Shown: piece after piece, positions 16,704 through 24,716 of the stretch
Position numbering within the stretch: position 1 is the stretch's first letter
How the letters are laid out: every line of letters starts with the position of its first letter
Assembly (NCBI GenBank): GCA_037131065.1
Contig: JBAXRT010000018.1
Location: 1-30,903 of the forward strand
DNA: 30,903 nt
Direction: 5' to 3'
From: JBAXRT01 sp037131065
Lineage (GTDB): Bacteria > Bacteroidota > Bacteroidia > Bacteroidales > FEN-979
Notes under the pieces: model-generated
What the model saw: only the letters and a program-made list of their open reading frames with translations
Database searches by the model: none
Told to the model about the DNA's origin: nothing
Position numbers and translations under genes: made by a program

Positions 16704-16793
16704 TTTTCCTTCCTCAATCTCAAATCAAAGCCTTTCTGAAAATACTTATACAACTGCCGGTTAGTTGCTTACTAGGGACAGGGTAACAAAGAA

Positions 16794-16828
16794 GATCTAA
16801 AATCTAAAATCGTAAATCTAAAATTGTA
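16794..16828 (+). repeat. 7-bp tandem array (AATCTAA) just before the metK start
   Basis: Five degenerate units (GATCTAA, AATCTAA, AATCGTA, AATCTAA, AATTGTA) end three bases before the metK ATG and occupy the ribosome-binding region. Confidence 0.8.
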
Positions 16829-16831
16829 AAA

Positions 16832-18175
16832 ATGGGTTATTTATTCACATCGGAGTCTGTTTCAGAAGGACATCCCGACAAAGTCGCCGATCAGATATCG
16901 GACGCATTACTTGATGAATTCATGCGCTGGGACGCCGAATCGAAGGTTGCCTGCGAGACATTTGTAACCACCGGCCTTGTAGTATGCGGTGGCGAGGTTA
17001 AAACCGAAGGTTGGGTCGACGTGCAGGAGACCGCCCGGAAGGTCATCCGTAACATCGGTTATACAAAAGCCGAGTACCGTTTCGACTGCGATTCCTGCGG
17101 TGTGATCTCGACCATCCATGAACAGTCGGCCGACATCAACCAGGGAGTCGTCCGTGAAAGAAAAGAGGACCAGGGCGCGGGTGACCAGGGGATGATGTTC
17201 GGTTATGCCTGCCGTGAGATGGACAACTTCATGCCCCTCTCCAGTGAACTGGCACACATCCTGCTGCAGGAACTCGCCGTCATCCGCCGCGAAGGCCGCC
17301 AGATGAAGTACCTTCGTCCCGACAGCAAATCGCAGGTCACCGTCGAGTACGACGACCAGGGTCAACCCTCCAGGATCGATACCATCGTGATAAGCACCCA
17401 GCATGATGAATTCATCCTGCCGAAATATAAATCCCCGAAGGCATACCAGGCTGCTGAAGCCGCTATGCAGGAGAAGATCAGGGAAGATATTCATACCATT
17501 CTGATACCCAGGGTAAAGAAAACACTCCCGGCCCGTATCCGGAAATTCTTCCAGGAAGATTACAAACTCTTTGTGAACCCCACAGGCAAGTTCGTGATCG
17601 GCGGACCGCACGGAGATACCGGCCTTACCGGACGTAAAATTATCGTCGACACCTATGGTGGTCACGGAGCACACGGCGGAGGCGCTTTTTCAGGCAAGGA
17701 TCCCTCGAAGGTCGACCGCTCGGCTGCCTATGCCGCACGCCACATCGCAAAGAACATGGTTGCCTCAGGCGTTGCCGACCAGGTGTTGATCCAGGTTGCC
17801 TATGCCATCGGCGTTGCACAACCGGTGGGGCTCTATGTAAATACTTTTGGAACAGCCAGGGTGAAGGATAAGAAAGGAAACATCATGACCGATGGCGAAA
17901 TCGCCCGCAAGATCAACAAGATCTTCGACATGCGCCCCTATGCCATCGTTGAACGCTTCGGATTGAAGAACCCCATCTTCCTCCCGACAGCATCCTACGG
18001 CCATTTCGGTCGCGATCACTACGCCGGTGAGGTGGAAGTTTACTACCCGGTCCCGGGTAAGAAATCCGTTGGACTGAACGGGAACGGCAAGGAAAAATAC
18101 CTCAAACGGGTGGAATTCTTTGCATGGGAAAAACTTGACTTTGTCAACAAAATCAAAAAAGAGTTTGGACTTTAA
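16832..18175 (+). CDS. metK: S-adenosylmethionine synthetase
   Basis: A 447-residue MAT that makes SAM from methionine and ATP. Motifs: SVSEGHPDKVADQISDALLD (N-terminal ATP/metal site), EQSADINQGV, GAGDQGMMFGYA (the family hexapeptide region), GGPHGDTGLTGRKIIVDTYGG and GGAFSGKDPSKVDRSAAYAAR (C-terminal active site). It is slightly longer than the E. coli enzyme (384), as is common in Bacteroidota. A SAM-II-like element lies in its leader, and a hairpin terminator follows 25 bases after the stop. SAM made here feeds methyltransferases such as UbiE and radical-SAM enzymes such as MqnE. Confidence 0.98.
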   Translation: MGYLFTSESVSEGHPDKVADQISDALLDEFMRWDAESKVACETFVTTGLVVCGGEVKTEGWVDVQETARKVIRNIGYTKAEYRFDCDSCGVISTIHEQSADINQGVVRERKEDQGAGDQGMMFGYACREMDNFMPLSSELAHILLQELAVIRREGRQMKYLRPDSKSQVTVEYDDQGQPSRIDTIVISTQHDEFILPKYKSPKAYQAAEAAMQEKIREDIHTILIPRVKKTLPARIRKFFQEDYKLFVNPTGKFVIGGPHGDTGLTGRKIIVDTYGGHGAHGGGAFSGKDPSKVDRSAAYAARHIAKNMVASGVADQVLIQVAYAIGVAQPVGLYVNTFGTARVKDKKGNIMTDGEIARKINKIFDMRPYAIVERFGLKNPIFLPTASYGHFGRDHYAGEVEVYYPVPGKKSVGLNGNGKEKYLKRVEFFAWEKLDFVNKIKKEFGL

Positions 18176-18182
18176 TTTTTAT

Positions 18183-19109
18183 ATGACGATCAATAAGGCA
18201 GGCTGTCCCTTAAGGGGCAGCCTTCTTTTCATCCTTCTGGTGCTCCCTGCGCTGCTTTTCAGCCAGATCAAGATCAAAACCTATACATCGGCCACCGATA
18301 CCTTCTACTGGAAAAAGTATGAACAGGTCAGGAAACCCAAAAAAATGAGCCTGAAACCCTTTGTGGTCGCCAACCCTTCAGGGATCATAGAATCATTCAT
18401 TGCCGGAAACCTGGCTGATTTTCCCCAGTTCACCAACGATTCGGTGAAACGTTACACGGTTAGAGACCTGAGGAAATCGCTCTATCCCGTCGACATCAAT
18501 GGCGACGGGCGCTCAGATATGATTTTCTGCGGCTTCAGCGGAGGGGAGGCCGACCTGACGAGGATCTTCCTTAACCAGGGCTCCTCTTTCAAACTGGTTT
18601 TCGAGGACTACCAGTACATCGTTTCACTCTCATTCAAAGGTGGAAAACTTGCCCGGATAAGGACTGCGGATCCGGGCTGCTGCGATGCCTATCTCTATTT
18701 TCAGCGTGAGTATGAGGTAAGATACACCGATGGATTTCCTGATTTTGTGAAGGGGAGACAGACAGTAGATTTTTCCCACGCCGAACGCCCGCTGGATCTG
18801 ATCGACAAGCCCTTTAAAATTACTTCACGTTACGACGTAATCCTCATCAGGGCATCGGCCGCTATCCAGGATGAACCCTACAATCCATACATGGAGACCC
18901 GGGGAAACATCATCGGCGGTTATAAACAGAAAATCCGGGCCACGGTCCTGGCAGTCAAACAAAACAGGGTTGGAGATGAGTGGTTCTATGTAGAGATCGT
19001 CCCCGACATAAAGCCGGCCAAGTCGATCTTCTATGACATAGAAAAATATCCGACCTTTATCCGGGCCTGGGTGGATGCGGAAGAGGTCATGATCGACCCC
19101 GTAAAATAA
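18183..19109 (+). CDS. Exported protein with an FG-GAP/VCBS-like motif, unknown function
   Basis: The ATG at 18183 starts a 308-residue protein with a signal peptide (LLFILLVLPALLFSQ). An upstream start inside metK (18120) is less likely. The sequence DINGDGRSDMIFCGF (about residue 101) is a calcium-binding DxNGDGxxD loop as in FG-GAP/VCBS repeats, but only one copy is seen. The remainder is beta-rich and not recognised. No T9SS domain or lipobox is seen, so it is probably periplasmic. Its first codons overlap the metK terminator hairpin (18195-18230), so its signal-peptide coding RNA is highly structured. Confidence 0.75.
   Translation: MTINKAGCPLRGSLLFILLVLPALLFSQIKIKTYTSATDTFYWKKYEQVRKPKKMSLKPFVVANPSGIIESFIAGNLADFPQFTNDSVKRYTVRDLRKSLYPVDINGDGRSDMIFCGFSGGEADLTRIFLNQGSSFKLVFEDYQYIVSLSFKGGKLARIRTADPGCCDAYLYFQREYEVRYTDGFPDFVKGRQTVDFSHAERPLDLIDKPFKITSRYDVILIRASAAIQDEPYNPYMETRGNIIGGYKQKIRATVLAVKQNRVGDEWFYVEIVPDIKPAKSIFYDIEKYPTFIRAWVDAEEVMIDPVK
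18195..18230 (+). terminator. Intrinsic terminator after metK, inside the next coding region
   Basis: GGCTGTCCC (18201-18209), loop TTAA, GGGGCAGCC (18214-18222) form a 9-bp stem with one G-T pair, extended by A-T pairs and followed by TTCTTTTC. It lies 25 bases after the metK stop. Confidence 0.72.
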
Positions 19110-19126
19110 AACCTGTCAGGACTTTA

Positions 19127-19861
19127 TCAGTGCTTTACCACCATTTTCCTGGTGATAATTCGTTCACCGTTTACCACGAGCGAATAGAAATAGATACCAT
19201 TGCTCAGGTTGCTGACATCGAAAGAGATCTTACCTGAAGCATCGGAGATCATCTCCTCTTTTACAACACTTCCGAGAACATTCCTTATGATGATACTGCT
19301 GGGAACATTGCCGTTGGAAATCGTGTAATCAAAACCAACGTTCGTTACTGCAGGGTTGGGATATGCCTGTGATAAAACAGCTTTTTGCTCCGGGTTATTA
19401 ATGCCAAGTGGATAGGCAGCAAAATTGATGTTGACACAAGCGCTGTCATTCGGATTTCCATCCACCCAAAAAGTGTAACGGATAGTAGAAATACCCGAGA
19501 AAGTAGATGGAATATAATGTCCTGAAAAATCAAGGAAATTGGTCACCTCCGGATCGATGGAAATAGTTTCCGGGGAGACAAAAACATCGGGTCCGAAACA
19601 GATGCCCCAGCAAAAGACATTCATGGTCCCTTCCAGGATATTGATGTAAGCTTTTTTACACATCACATTGATGGCTGCACCGGTATTGTTCTTAACCCCG
19701 AGATGCTGGACAATCTCTTCCGCGTTGGTTACCCCGGATTTAAGGATGGTGGCGTTGTTGGCGAGCTGGCCTGTGACACTGTCGAACAGGACGATACTCT
19801 GGGAATAGCCTAAATATGTGGCAACGGATAAAAACCAGGTTATGAGTAAAAGTTTTTTCAT
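19127..19861 (-). CDS. Secreted protein with T9SS type A sorting domain
   Basis: A 244-residue protein with a signal peptide (MKKLLLITWFLSVATYLGYSQ). Residues about 22-155 are a beta-rich domain with four cysteines (for example FCWGICFGP) that I do not recognise. The C-terminal domain is a T9SS type A sorting signal: AVLSQAYPNPAVTNVGFDY, IIIRNVLGSVV, VSNLSNGIYFYSLVVNG. It has its own promoter and ends 17 bases from the convergent gene at 18183. Confidence 0.85.
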   Translation of the reverse strand: MKKLLLITWFLSVATYLGYSQSIVLFDSVTGQLANNATILKSGVTNAEEIVQHLGVKNNTGAAINVMCKKAYINILEGTMNVFCWGICFGPDVFVSPETISIDPEVTNFLDFSGHYIPSTFSGISTIRYTFWVDGNPNDSACVNINFAAYPLGINNPEQKAVLSQAYPNPAVTNVGFDYTISNGNVPSSIIIRNVLGSVVKEEMISDASGKISFDVSNLSNGIYFYSLVVNGERIITRKMVVKH

Positions 19862-19900
19862 GGTCTGTCGGGGGTTGGTTCAGGATGAATATTTCAGATA

Positions 19901-19932
19901 CAAAGATACAATAAAATTGTTTTCTCACCAAA
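19901..19932 (-). promoter_or_regulatory. Promoter of the T9SS gene ending at 19127
   Basis: Minus strand TTTG (19932-19929), a 20-base spacer and TATCTTTG (19908-19901) fit the Bacteroidota consensus. The start codon is 40 bases downstream. Confidence 0.7.
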
Positions 19933-20026
19933 AACCGTCAAGGATTATTCCCTTTTTATCAATCTATTATACTTATAAACAAACACATAAACAGGATGTT
20001 ATGGCAACACCCTAAATATTTAACAA

Positions 20027-20056
20027 TTTGTATTTAAAAAAAAATATTTAACTTGC
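20027..20056 (+). promoter_or_regulatory. Possible promoter of the OmpP1/FadL operon
   Basis: TTTG (20027-20030), an 18-base AT-rich spacer and TAACTTGC (20049-20056). The -7 element is imperfect and the spacer one base short. The start codon is about 30 bases downstream. The remaining part of 19933-20026 is AT-rich with nothing recognised. Confidence 0.42.
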
Positions 20057-20085
20057 GCCCCATTATTAACCAAAAAAAAGTCATT

Positions 20086-21309
20086 ATGAGGAGATTTACA
20101 GTCCTGCTGCTATTCCTTTGTTTAGCAGCGACCACTACGTTTGGCGGTGGCTACCAGGTAGGCCTTCACAGCATGCGTAACATAGGGATGGGCCTTATCG
20201 GAACTTCGCTCAGTTATGATGCAAGTACCCTGTTCTACAACCCTGGTGGAGCCGCTTTCGTAAATGAAAAATGGAGTTTCACAGGAGGTGTCAGTTTCCT
20301 GATGGCCCGAACAACTTTCCAGGCAAAGGATGTTGCTTACCAGGCAAACATGAAACATCAGCTGAATACCCCTTTGTATTTTTATGCTGCCTTCAAACCA
20401 ACGAAAAACCTTAGTGTTGGACTTGCAGTCAACACTCCATATGGTAATAGTCTGGGTTGGGACGACAACTGGAAGGGACGCTTTCTTATCCAGAACCTGT
20501 CTTTTAAGGCCTTCACTTTTCAGCCAACCGTTTCTTACAAATTCGGCGACATCATCGGTATCGGGGTTGGTCTGGTCTACGCCTACGGCAATGTTGAACT
20601 GAACAAAGCAATTCCCATCAACGGATCCACCGGTGAAGGGGCATTAAATATCAAAGGGACTGCAGGGAATTTCGGGTTCAATGCCGGCGTGATGGTTCAC
20701 CCGGTCAAGGGACTTAGCCTCGGCCTTGATTTCCGTTCAAAGATCCAGATGAAGGTCAAGGGCGGTACTCCCACCTTTACCCTTCCGCAGTCGGTAGCTC
20801 CTGCCTATCCTTACGACAAGGTGGATGTCATGCTTCCGTTGCCTGCCAACCTTGATTTCGGAGCTTCCTACGAAGCAGGGAACTTCATGATCGGGTTGAA
20901 TCTCTGCTATGTTTTCTGGAGTACTAACGACTCGCTCGTTTTCAACTTCACCGACTCCAAGACGAATGCCCAGATGACTTCAGCCTCCCCGGCGATGTAC
21001 CAGAACCGTATCATCCCGAGAATCGGCGCCCAGTACAGGATCAACAAGCTCCTGACTGTCAGGGTCGGCGGGTATTATGACCCATCCCCTGTTCCATCCG
21101 ACTACCTCAACCCGCAAACCCCCAGCCTCAACCAGGTCGGTCTTACCTGCGGTCTTTCCCTCTACCCGACCAAGGGACTAAGCATCGATGCTGCATTCCT
21201 CTATATAATGGGTGCTGAGAGAAGCGGAACCTTTTCACCGGATAACTTTGCCGGAACTTACAGAAATGGCGTCTACTGCCCGGGAATTGGTCTAACCTAC
21301 AATTTTTAA
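20086..21309 (+). CDS. OmpP1/FadL/TodX family outer membrane transporter
   Basis: The ATG at 20086 gives MRRFTVLLLFLCLAATTTFGGGYQVG, a signal peptide followed by the family's mature start; an upstream Met at 20053 would precede it. The 407-residue protein shows GYQVGLHSMRNIGMGLIGTSLSYDASTLFYNPGGAAF, the FadL-family N-terminal hatch pattern, and many alternating strands ending in GIGLTYNF, an outer-membrane barrel end. FadL proteins pass long-chain fatty acids or aromatic compounds through the outer membrane. The substrate is unknown. A lipoprotein with an SGNH hydrolase fold follows after 10 bases, so the two are probably one operon. Confidence 0.92.
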   Translation: MRRFTVLLLFLCLAATTTFGGGYQVGLHSMRNIGMGLIGTSLSYDASTLFYNPGGAAFVNEKWSFTGGVSFLMARTTFQAKDVAYQANMKHQLNTPLYFYAAFKPTKNLSVGLAVNTPYGNSLGWDDNWKGRFLIQNLSFKAFTFQPTVSYKFGDIIGIGVGLVYAYGNVELNKAIPINGSTGEGALNIKGTAGNFGFNAGVMVHPVKGLSLGLDFRSKIQMKVKGGTPTFTLPQSVAPAYPYDKVDVMLPLPANLDFGASYEAGNFMIGLNLCYVFWSTNDSLVFNFTDSKTNAQMTSASPAMYQNRIIPRIGAQYRINKLLTVRVGGYYDPSPVPSDYLNPQTPSLNQVGLTCGLSLYPTKGLSIDAAFLYIMGAERSGTFSPDNFAGTYRNGVYCPGIGLTYNF

Positions 21310-21319
21310 CTTTTAAAAC

Positions 21320-22741
21320 ATGAGCGATATGAAAAAAGTCTTTTTCATCATATTATCCCTGGCTATCTTAACAGCCTGCGAACGAAAGATCGATGAATTT
21401 GCTCCCAGCGCAAACGGGGTTGATTTCTCCAGGTTTGTTGCAGTTGGGAACTCTATGGAAGCCGGGTTCTCCGATGGCGCACTCTATACTTCAGGACAGG
21501 TCAATTCGATCTCAAATATCCTCGCAACCCAGCTAAAGTTTGTCGGTGGCGGTGAATTCAAACAGCCCCTTATCGGAACCGAAGATGGTGTTGGAGTTAA
21601 TGTCACCCCCGTCGGACTCTACCTTACCACAAAAAGGGTCCTCAAGATCGTCCCCGACCTGGATTGCTACGGCAGCCCGGTTGGCACCTATTCACTTAAG
21701 CCGGCCCTGCTTAATCCGGCTGCCGACCAGGCCACTCTGCAGCAGCAGCTCTTTGCACCTCCTACTATAACGGGACCATACAACAACATGGGCGTTCCGG
21801 GCGTAACACTCCAGTCCATCTTCTACCCGAGACTTGGCGATCGCACACAAGACGGACATCCGTTCAACCCCTATTTTGTACGTTTCGCTTCCAGCCCCAC
21901 ATCCAGCATTATCATGGATGCAATGGCCCAGGCCCCGACATTCTTCAGCCTCTGGATCGGTAACAATGATGCCCTCCAGTCTGCACTTGCCGGCACCGAT
22001 ATGGCTCTGACACCTGTTGACACTTTCGCCAAGTACTATCCGATGGCAGTCGGTGCACTCAGTCCCATCGGCGGAGCACCAAAAGGAGTTGTCGCCAACA
22101 TCCCGGATATTACGACTATTCCTTTCTTCACCACCATTTCGAAGAGCCTGCCATATAACGGCGTTGTCCTCGACTCGGCACAAGCTGCCGGGCTGAACCA
22201 ACTCTATATGATGTACCTGCATCCCGAGATTAAATGGAAAGCCGGAGCAAACCCCTTCGTTTATGACAAGGGCGACGGCACCTGGGGACAGATGGGACCC
22301 GATGATCTCTTCCTGTTGACGCTGCCAACGGACTCAATGAAATGCCGTGGTATGGGTATCGCTGACACAACCATTCACCCAATCCCGAAACCCTACCCGA
22401 TCCCCGGTAAGTTCATCCTGACAAAGGACGAACTCGACAACATCAAACTGCACGTCGACGCTTACAACCAGATTATTGCCCAGACTGCGAGTATGGCCGG
22501 TCTTGCCCTTGTTGATATGCACGATTACCTCAAGAGTTTTAAAACAGGTATGGTCTTCGATGGCATAAAGATGAGCACCTCCTTCATCTCGGGCGGATTG
22601 TTCTCCACCGATGGAATTCACCTTACACCGAGAGGCAATGCAGTCGCCGCCAACTATTTTATCCAGGCGATCAATGCCAAATACGGCTGCGTGATCCCGC
22701 AGGTTGATATCACCGCTTACCCCGGACTTGTATTCCCTTAA
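21320..22741 (+). CDS. SGNH/GDSL-hydrolase-like lipoprotein
   Basis: A 473-residue protein starting at ATG 21320 or 21329. The lipobox LAILTAC puts it in the membrane as a lipoprotein. SGNH-type blocks are visible: FVAVGNSMEAGFSDGALY (block I, GNS in place of GDS), LWIGNNDAL (block III, GNND) and DGIHLTPRGNAVAANYF (block V, catalytic Asp and His). The inner region is long, and the block I serine is followed by M. A lipase or esterase acting on lipids is likely, and pairing with the FadL-type channel just upstream suggests release of fatty acids that the channel then imports. A terminator follows. Confidence 0.85.
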   Translation: MSDMKKVFFIILSLAILTACERKIDEFAPSANGVDFSRFVAVGNSMEAGFSDGALYTSGQVNSISNILATQLKFVGGGEFKQPLIGTEDGVGVNVTPVGLYLTTKRVLKIVPDLDCYGSPVGTYSLKPALLNPAADQATLQQQLFAPPTITGPYNNMGVPGVTLQSIFYPRLGDRTQDGHPFNPYFVRFASSPTSSIIMDAMAQAPTFFSLWIGNNDALQSALAGTDMALTPVDTFAKYYPMAVGALSPIGGAPKGVVANIPDITTIPFFTTISKSLPYNGVVLDSAQAAGLNQLYMMYLHPEIKWKAGANPFVYDKGDGTWGQMGPDDLFLLTLPTDSMKCRGMGIADTTIHPIPKPYPIPGKFILTKDELDNIKLHVDAYNQIIAQTASMAGLALVDMHDYLKSFKTGMVFDGIKMSTSFISGGLFSTDGIHLTPRGNAVAANYFIQAINAKYGCVIPQVDITAYPGLVFP

Positions 22742-22810
22742 TACAGGTTGCGAATTGCAAAGCAATCACGAACACCAGTAAAAATAAAAGTGATCGTGAG
22801 TAACTAGCGA

Positions 22811-22849
22811 AAAAAAAGCCGTTCATAAAACATGGACGGCTTTTTTTTT
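22811..22849. terminator. Bidirectional intrinsic terminator between the SGNH gene and rdgB
   Basis: A 9-bp stem GCCGTTCAT / ATGGACGGC with a 5-base loop is flanked by seven A on one side and nine T on the other. It can end transcripts of both convergent genes. Confidence 0.92.
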
Positions 22850-22860
22850 GTGATTTCAGG

Positions 22861-23442
22861 TCAGTGTTGTTTTTTCAGAAAGCGGAGCATCTTTGAAATG
22901 GCCCTTCCCCGGTGGCTGATCCCGTTCTTAAGATAGGAAGGCATGGCTGCAAATGTCTGGTCGTAACCTGAGGGAAGGAAGATCGGGTCGTAACCAAAAC
23001 CGGCCGTTCCATCACGTCCGGAGGTGATGGCGCCATGGATCTTTCCAACGAATAAATGCTCCTCCCCTTTTAAAATCAGACACACTGCACAGCGGAAATC
23101 GGCCTTCCGGTTTGCTCTCCCTTCCATTTCCGAAAGGACCTTCCTCACATTATCGTCGAAGGTGCATCCCTCGCCGGCATAACGCGCCGAATATACGCCA
23201 GGTCTGCCATCGAGGGCATCAATGAACAACCCTGTATCGTCGGCAAAACAATCCATCCCGCTCTTTTCAAAAATGAACCTGGCCTTTTGAGTTGCATTCC
23301 CTTCAATGGTCTCCTCGTCCTCCGGTATCTCAATATCGAGGTTTACATCCTTCAGGCTCAGGATCCTGAAACCACTCCCCATGATCTCGCGGACTTCACG
23401 AAGTTTGTGGGCATTGTTGGTGGCGAATAGAAGACCGGTCAT
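22861..23442 (-). CDS. rdgB: Non-canonical purine NTP pyrophosphatase (XTP/dITP diphosphatase)
   Basis: A 193-residue Ham1/RdgB protein that hydrolyses dITP, ITP and XTP to monophosphates, keeping damaged purines out of nucleic acids. Motifs: LLFATNNAHKLREVREI (7-18), CFADDTGLFIDALDGRPGVYSARYAG with the catalytic DD at 68-69, and GFGYDPIFLP. The C-terminal SHRGRAISKM is typical. The ATG start lies inside an 8-bp repeat unit (CAATGACC), so the first residues MTG come from the array. ddl lies 99 bases upstream on the same strand. Confidence 0.97.
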   Translation of the reverse strand: MTGLLFATNNAHKLREVREIMGSGFRILSLKDVNLDIEIPEDEETIEGNATQKARFIFEKSGMDCFADDTGLFIDALDGRPGVYSARYAGEGCTFDDNVRKVLSEMEGRANRKADFRCAVCLILKGEEHLFVGKIHGAITSGRDGTAGFGYDPIFLPSGYDQTFAAMPSYLKNGISHRGRAISKMLRFLKKQH

Positions 23443-23460
23443 TGGGTCATTAAGTCATTA
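23437..23460 (-). repeat. 8-bp tandem array (TAATGACC family) supplying the rdgB start codon
   Basis: Minus strand units TAATGACT, TAATGACC, CAATGACC; the rdgB ATG (23442-23440) is in the last one. Confidence 0.85.
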
Positions 23461-23519
23461 AGAAAATAGTAATTGGAAAAAGGAAATCGGTAAAATTCGT
23501 AAATCAACAATCCACTTGA

Positions 23520-23549
23520 CACTCGTCATTCGAATCACTCGTCACTTGA
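23520..23549 (-). repeat. 7-bp tandem array (ARTGACG family) at the ddl stop
   Basis: Plus strand CACTCGT, CATTCGA, AT, CACTCGT, CACTTGA. On the minus strand the TGA of an AGTGACG unit is the ddl stop (23544-23542). Confidence 0.82.
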
Positions 23550-24513
23550 AGACCTCTTCAATCATGCGTGTTATAAGTTCCGTAAAACTCCACCCATGGG
23601 CTTTGGCCATCTTGGGAACGATGCTGGCAGCGGTGAGTCCGGGAACGGTATTGACTTCGAGGAAGAAGAAACGCTTTCCATCGTAAATATAATCGAAGCG
23701 GACGACCCCTTTGCAATTCAACCGCTCAAAAAGATCCACCGAGATCTCCTGGCATTTTTTTGAAACGGAGGGCGGAACCGCTGCAGGCACCACCTCATCC
23801 GACATTCCCTTTTTATATTTGGCCTCGTAATCGAAAAATTCATTCTTTGGTATAATCTCGGTTACCGGGAAGGCAATGACCTCTCCTTTCGTCCTGATCA
23901 CGCCGCAGGTAATCTCACGGCCTTTAATGTACTCCTCAACGAGGACCTCGGGATCCTCATGAAAGGCAATATCAAGGGCTTTCTCCAGCTCGCTTTTTTT
24001 GTTCACTTTCGACATTCCCACGCTCGACCCGCCATTGTTGGGCTTAACAAAGACCGGGAACTTCAGCTCCTTCAAGATGATCTTGCTCTTGCCAGGTTGC
24101 CCGGCAAAAAGGTGAACCGATTTTGCGGTCGTAACGCCGTATGAGGACACTACCTGCTTACAGAAATTCTTGTGAAAGGAGAGGGCTGAAGTTGCCACAT
24201 CACAGGATGTATAGGGGATCCCGAGCATGTCGAAATAACCCTGCAATCGCCCGTTTTCACCCGGTGTTCCATGTATGGCATTAAAGACCACATCGAATCT
24301 CACTTTTTTCCTGCCGAAAGTAAGTGAGAAATCGTCCTTGTCCACGGGAAACTCCTTCCTGTCGATCCTGTATACCCAGCGCTTCCCCCTGATCAGGATC
24401 AGGTAGGGAAGGAATATTGACTGGTCCATGTTCAGTTCGACCTGCTGGCCGCTTTTCACGGAGATCTCATATTCGCCGGAATCACCCCCGGCTACAATGG
24501 CAACATTGAGCAT
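23542..24513 (-). CDS. ddl: D-alanine--D-alanine ligase
   Basis: A 323-residue ATP-grasp enzyme that joins two D-alanines for peptidoglycan precursors in the cytoplasm. Motifs: AIVAGGDSGEYEISVKSGQ near the start, FNAIHGTPGENGRLQGYFDMLGIPYTS, FVKPNNGGSSVGMSKV (ATP-grasp loop), VEEYIKGREITCGV and the C-terminal FFFLEVNTVPGLTAASIVPK. The order PASTA protein - ddl around this point suggests an envelope-biogenesis neighbourhood. The stop codon is part of a 7-bp array. Confidence 0.97.
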   Translation of the reverse strand: MLNVAIVAGGDSGEYEISVKSGQQVELNMDQSIFLPYLILIRGKRWVYRIDRKEFPVDKDDFSLTFGRKKVRFDVVFNAIHGTPGENGRLQGYFDMLGIPYTSCDVATSALSFHKNFCKQVVSSYGVTTAKSVHLFAGQPGKSKIILKELKFPVFVKPNNGGSSVGMSKVNKKSELEKALDIAFHEDPEVLVEEYIKGREITCGVIRTKGEVIAFPVTEIIPKNEFFDYEAKYKKGMSDEVVPAAVPPSVSKKCQEISVDLFERLNCKGVVRFDYIYDGKRFFFLEVNTVPGLTAASIVPKMAKAHGWSFTELITRMIEEVFK

Positions 24514-24531
24514 AGCGTCGTTTTTGGTTCA

Positions 24532-24539
24532 CAAAAGTA
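24532..24539 (-). promoter_or_regulatory. Possible -7 element of ddl
   Basis: Minus strand TACTTTTG matches TAnnTTTG, 19 bases before the ddl start. The expected -33 position lies inside an 8-bp array. Confidence 0.45.
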
Positions 24540-24549
24540 GTTAAAATGT

Positions 24550-24581
24550 GGATAGGAGGATAGGAGGATAGGAAGATGGGA
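24550..24581 (-). repeat. 8-bp tandem array (CTATCCTC family) upstream of ddl
   Basis: Plus strand GGATAGGA three times, then AGATGGGA and weaker AGGCAGGA. On the minus strand this is the same family and orientation as upstream of gldA. Confidence 0.85.
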
Positions 24582-24606
24582 AGGCAGGAGGTGGTGAGAG
24601 AAAAAA

Positions 24607-24648
24607 TTCGTCATTCGTCATTCGTCATTCGTCACTCATCACTCGTCA
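24607..24648 (+). repeat. 7-bp tandem array (TTCGTCA family) upstream of the PASTA gene
   Basis: Four exact TTCGTCA units, then CTCATCA and CTCGTCA: six units in a row. It is the reverse complement of the ARTGACG family and lies immediately before the -7 element. Confidence 0.9.
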
Positions 24649-24658
24649 ATCTTTTTAC

Positions 24659-24666
24659 TATCTTTG
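24659..24666 (+). promoter_or_regulatory. Possible -7 element of the PASTA gene
   Basis: TATCTTTG matches TAnnTTTG exactly. The -33 position is occupied by the 7-bp array and has no TTG. Confidence 0.5.
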
Positions 24667-24716
24667 CCCGAAACACAATAAAACGAGCCTTTCCGGGTTC
24701 ATTTATAAATCGTTGA

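Noticed and set aside
18120..18182. Start of the exported gene inside metK
   Set aside because: The ATG at 18183 gives a normal signal peptide; the earlier codons lie in metK's conserved C-terminus.
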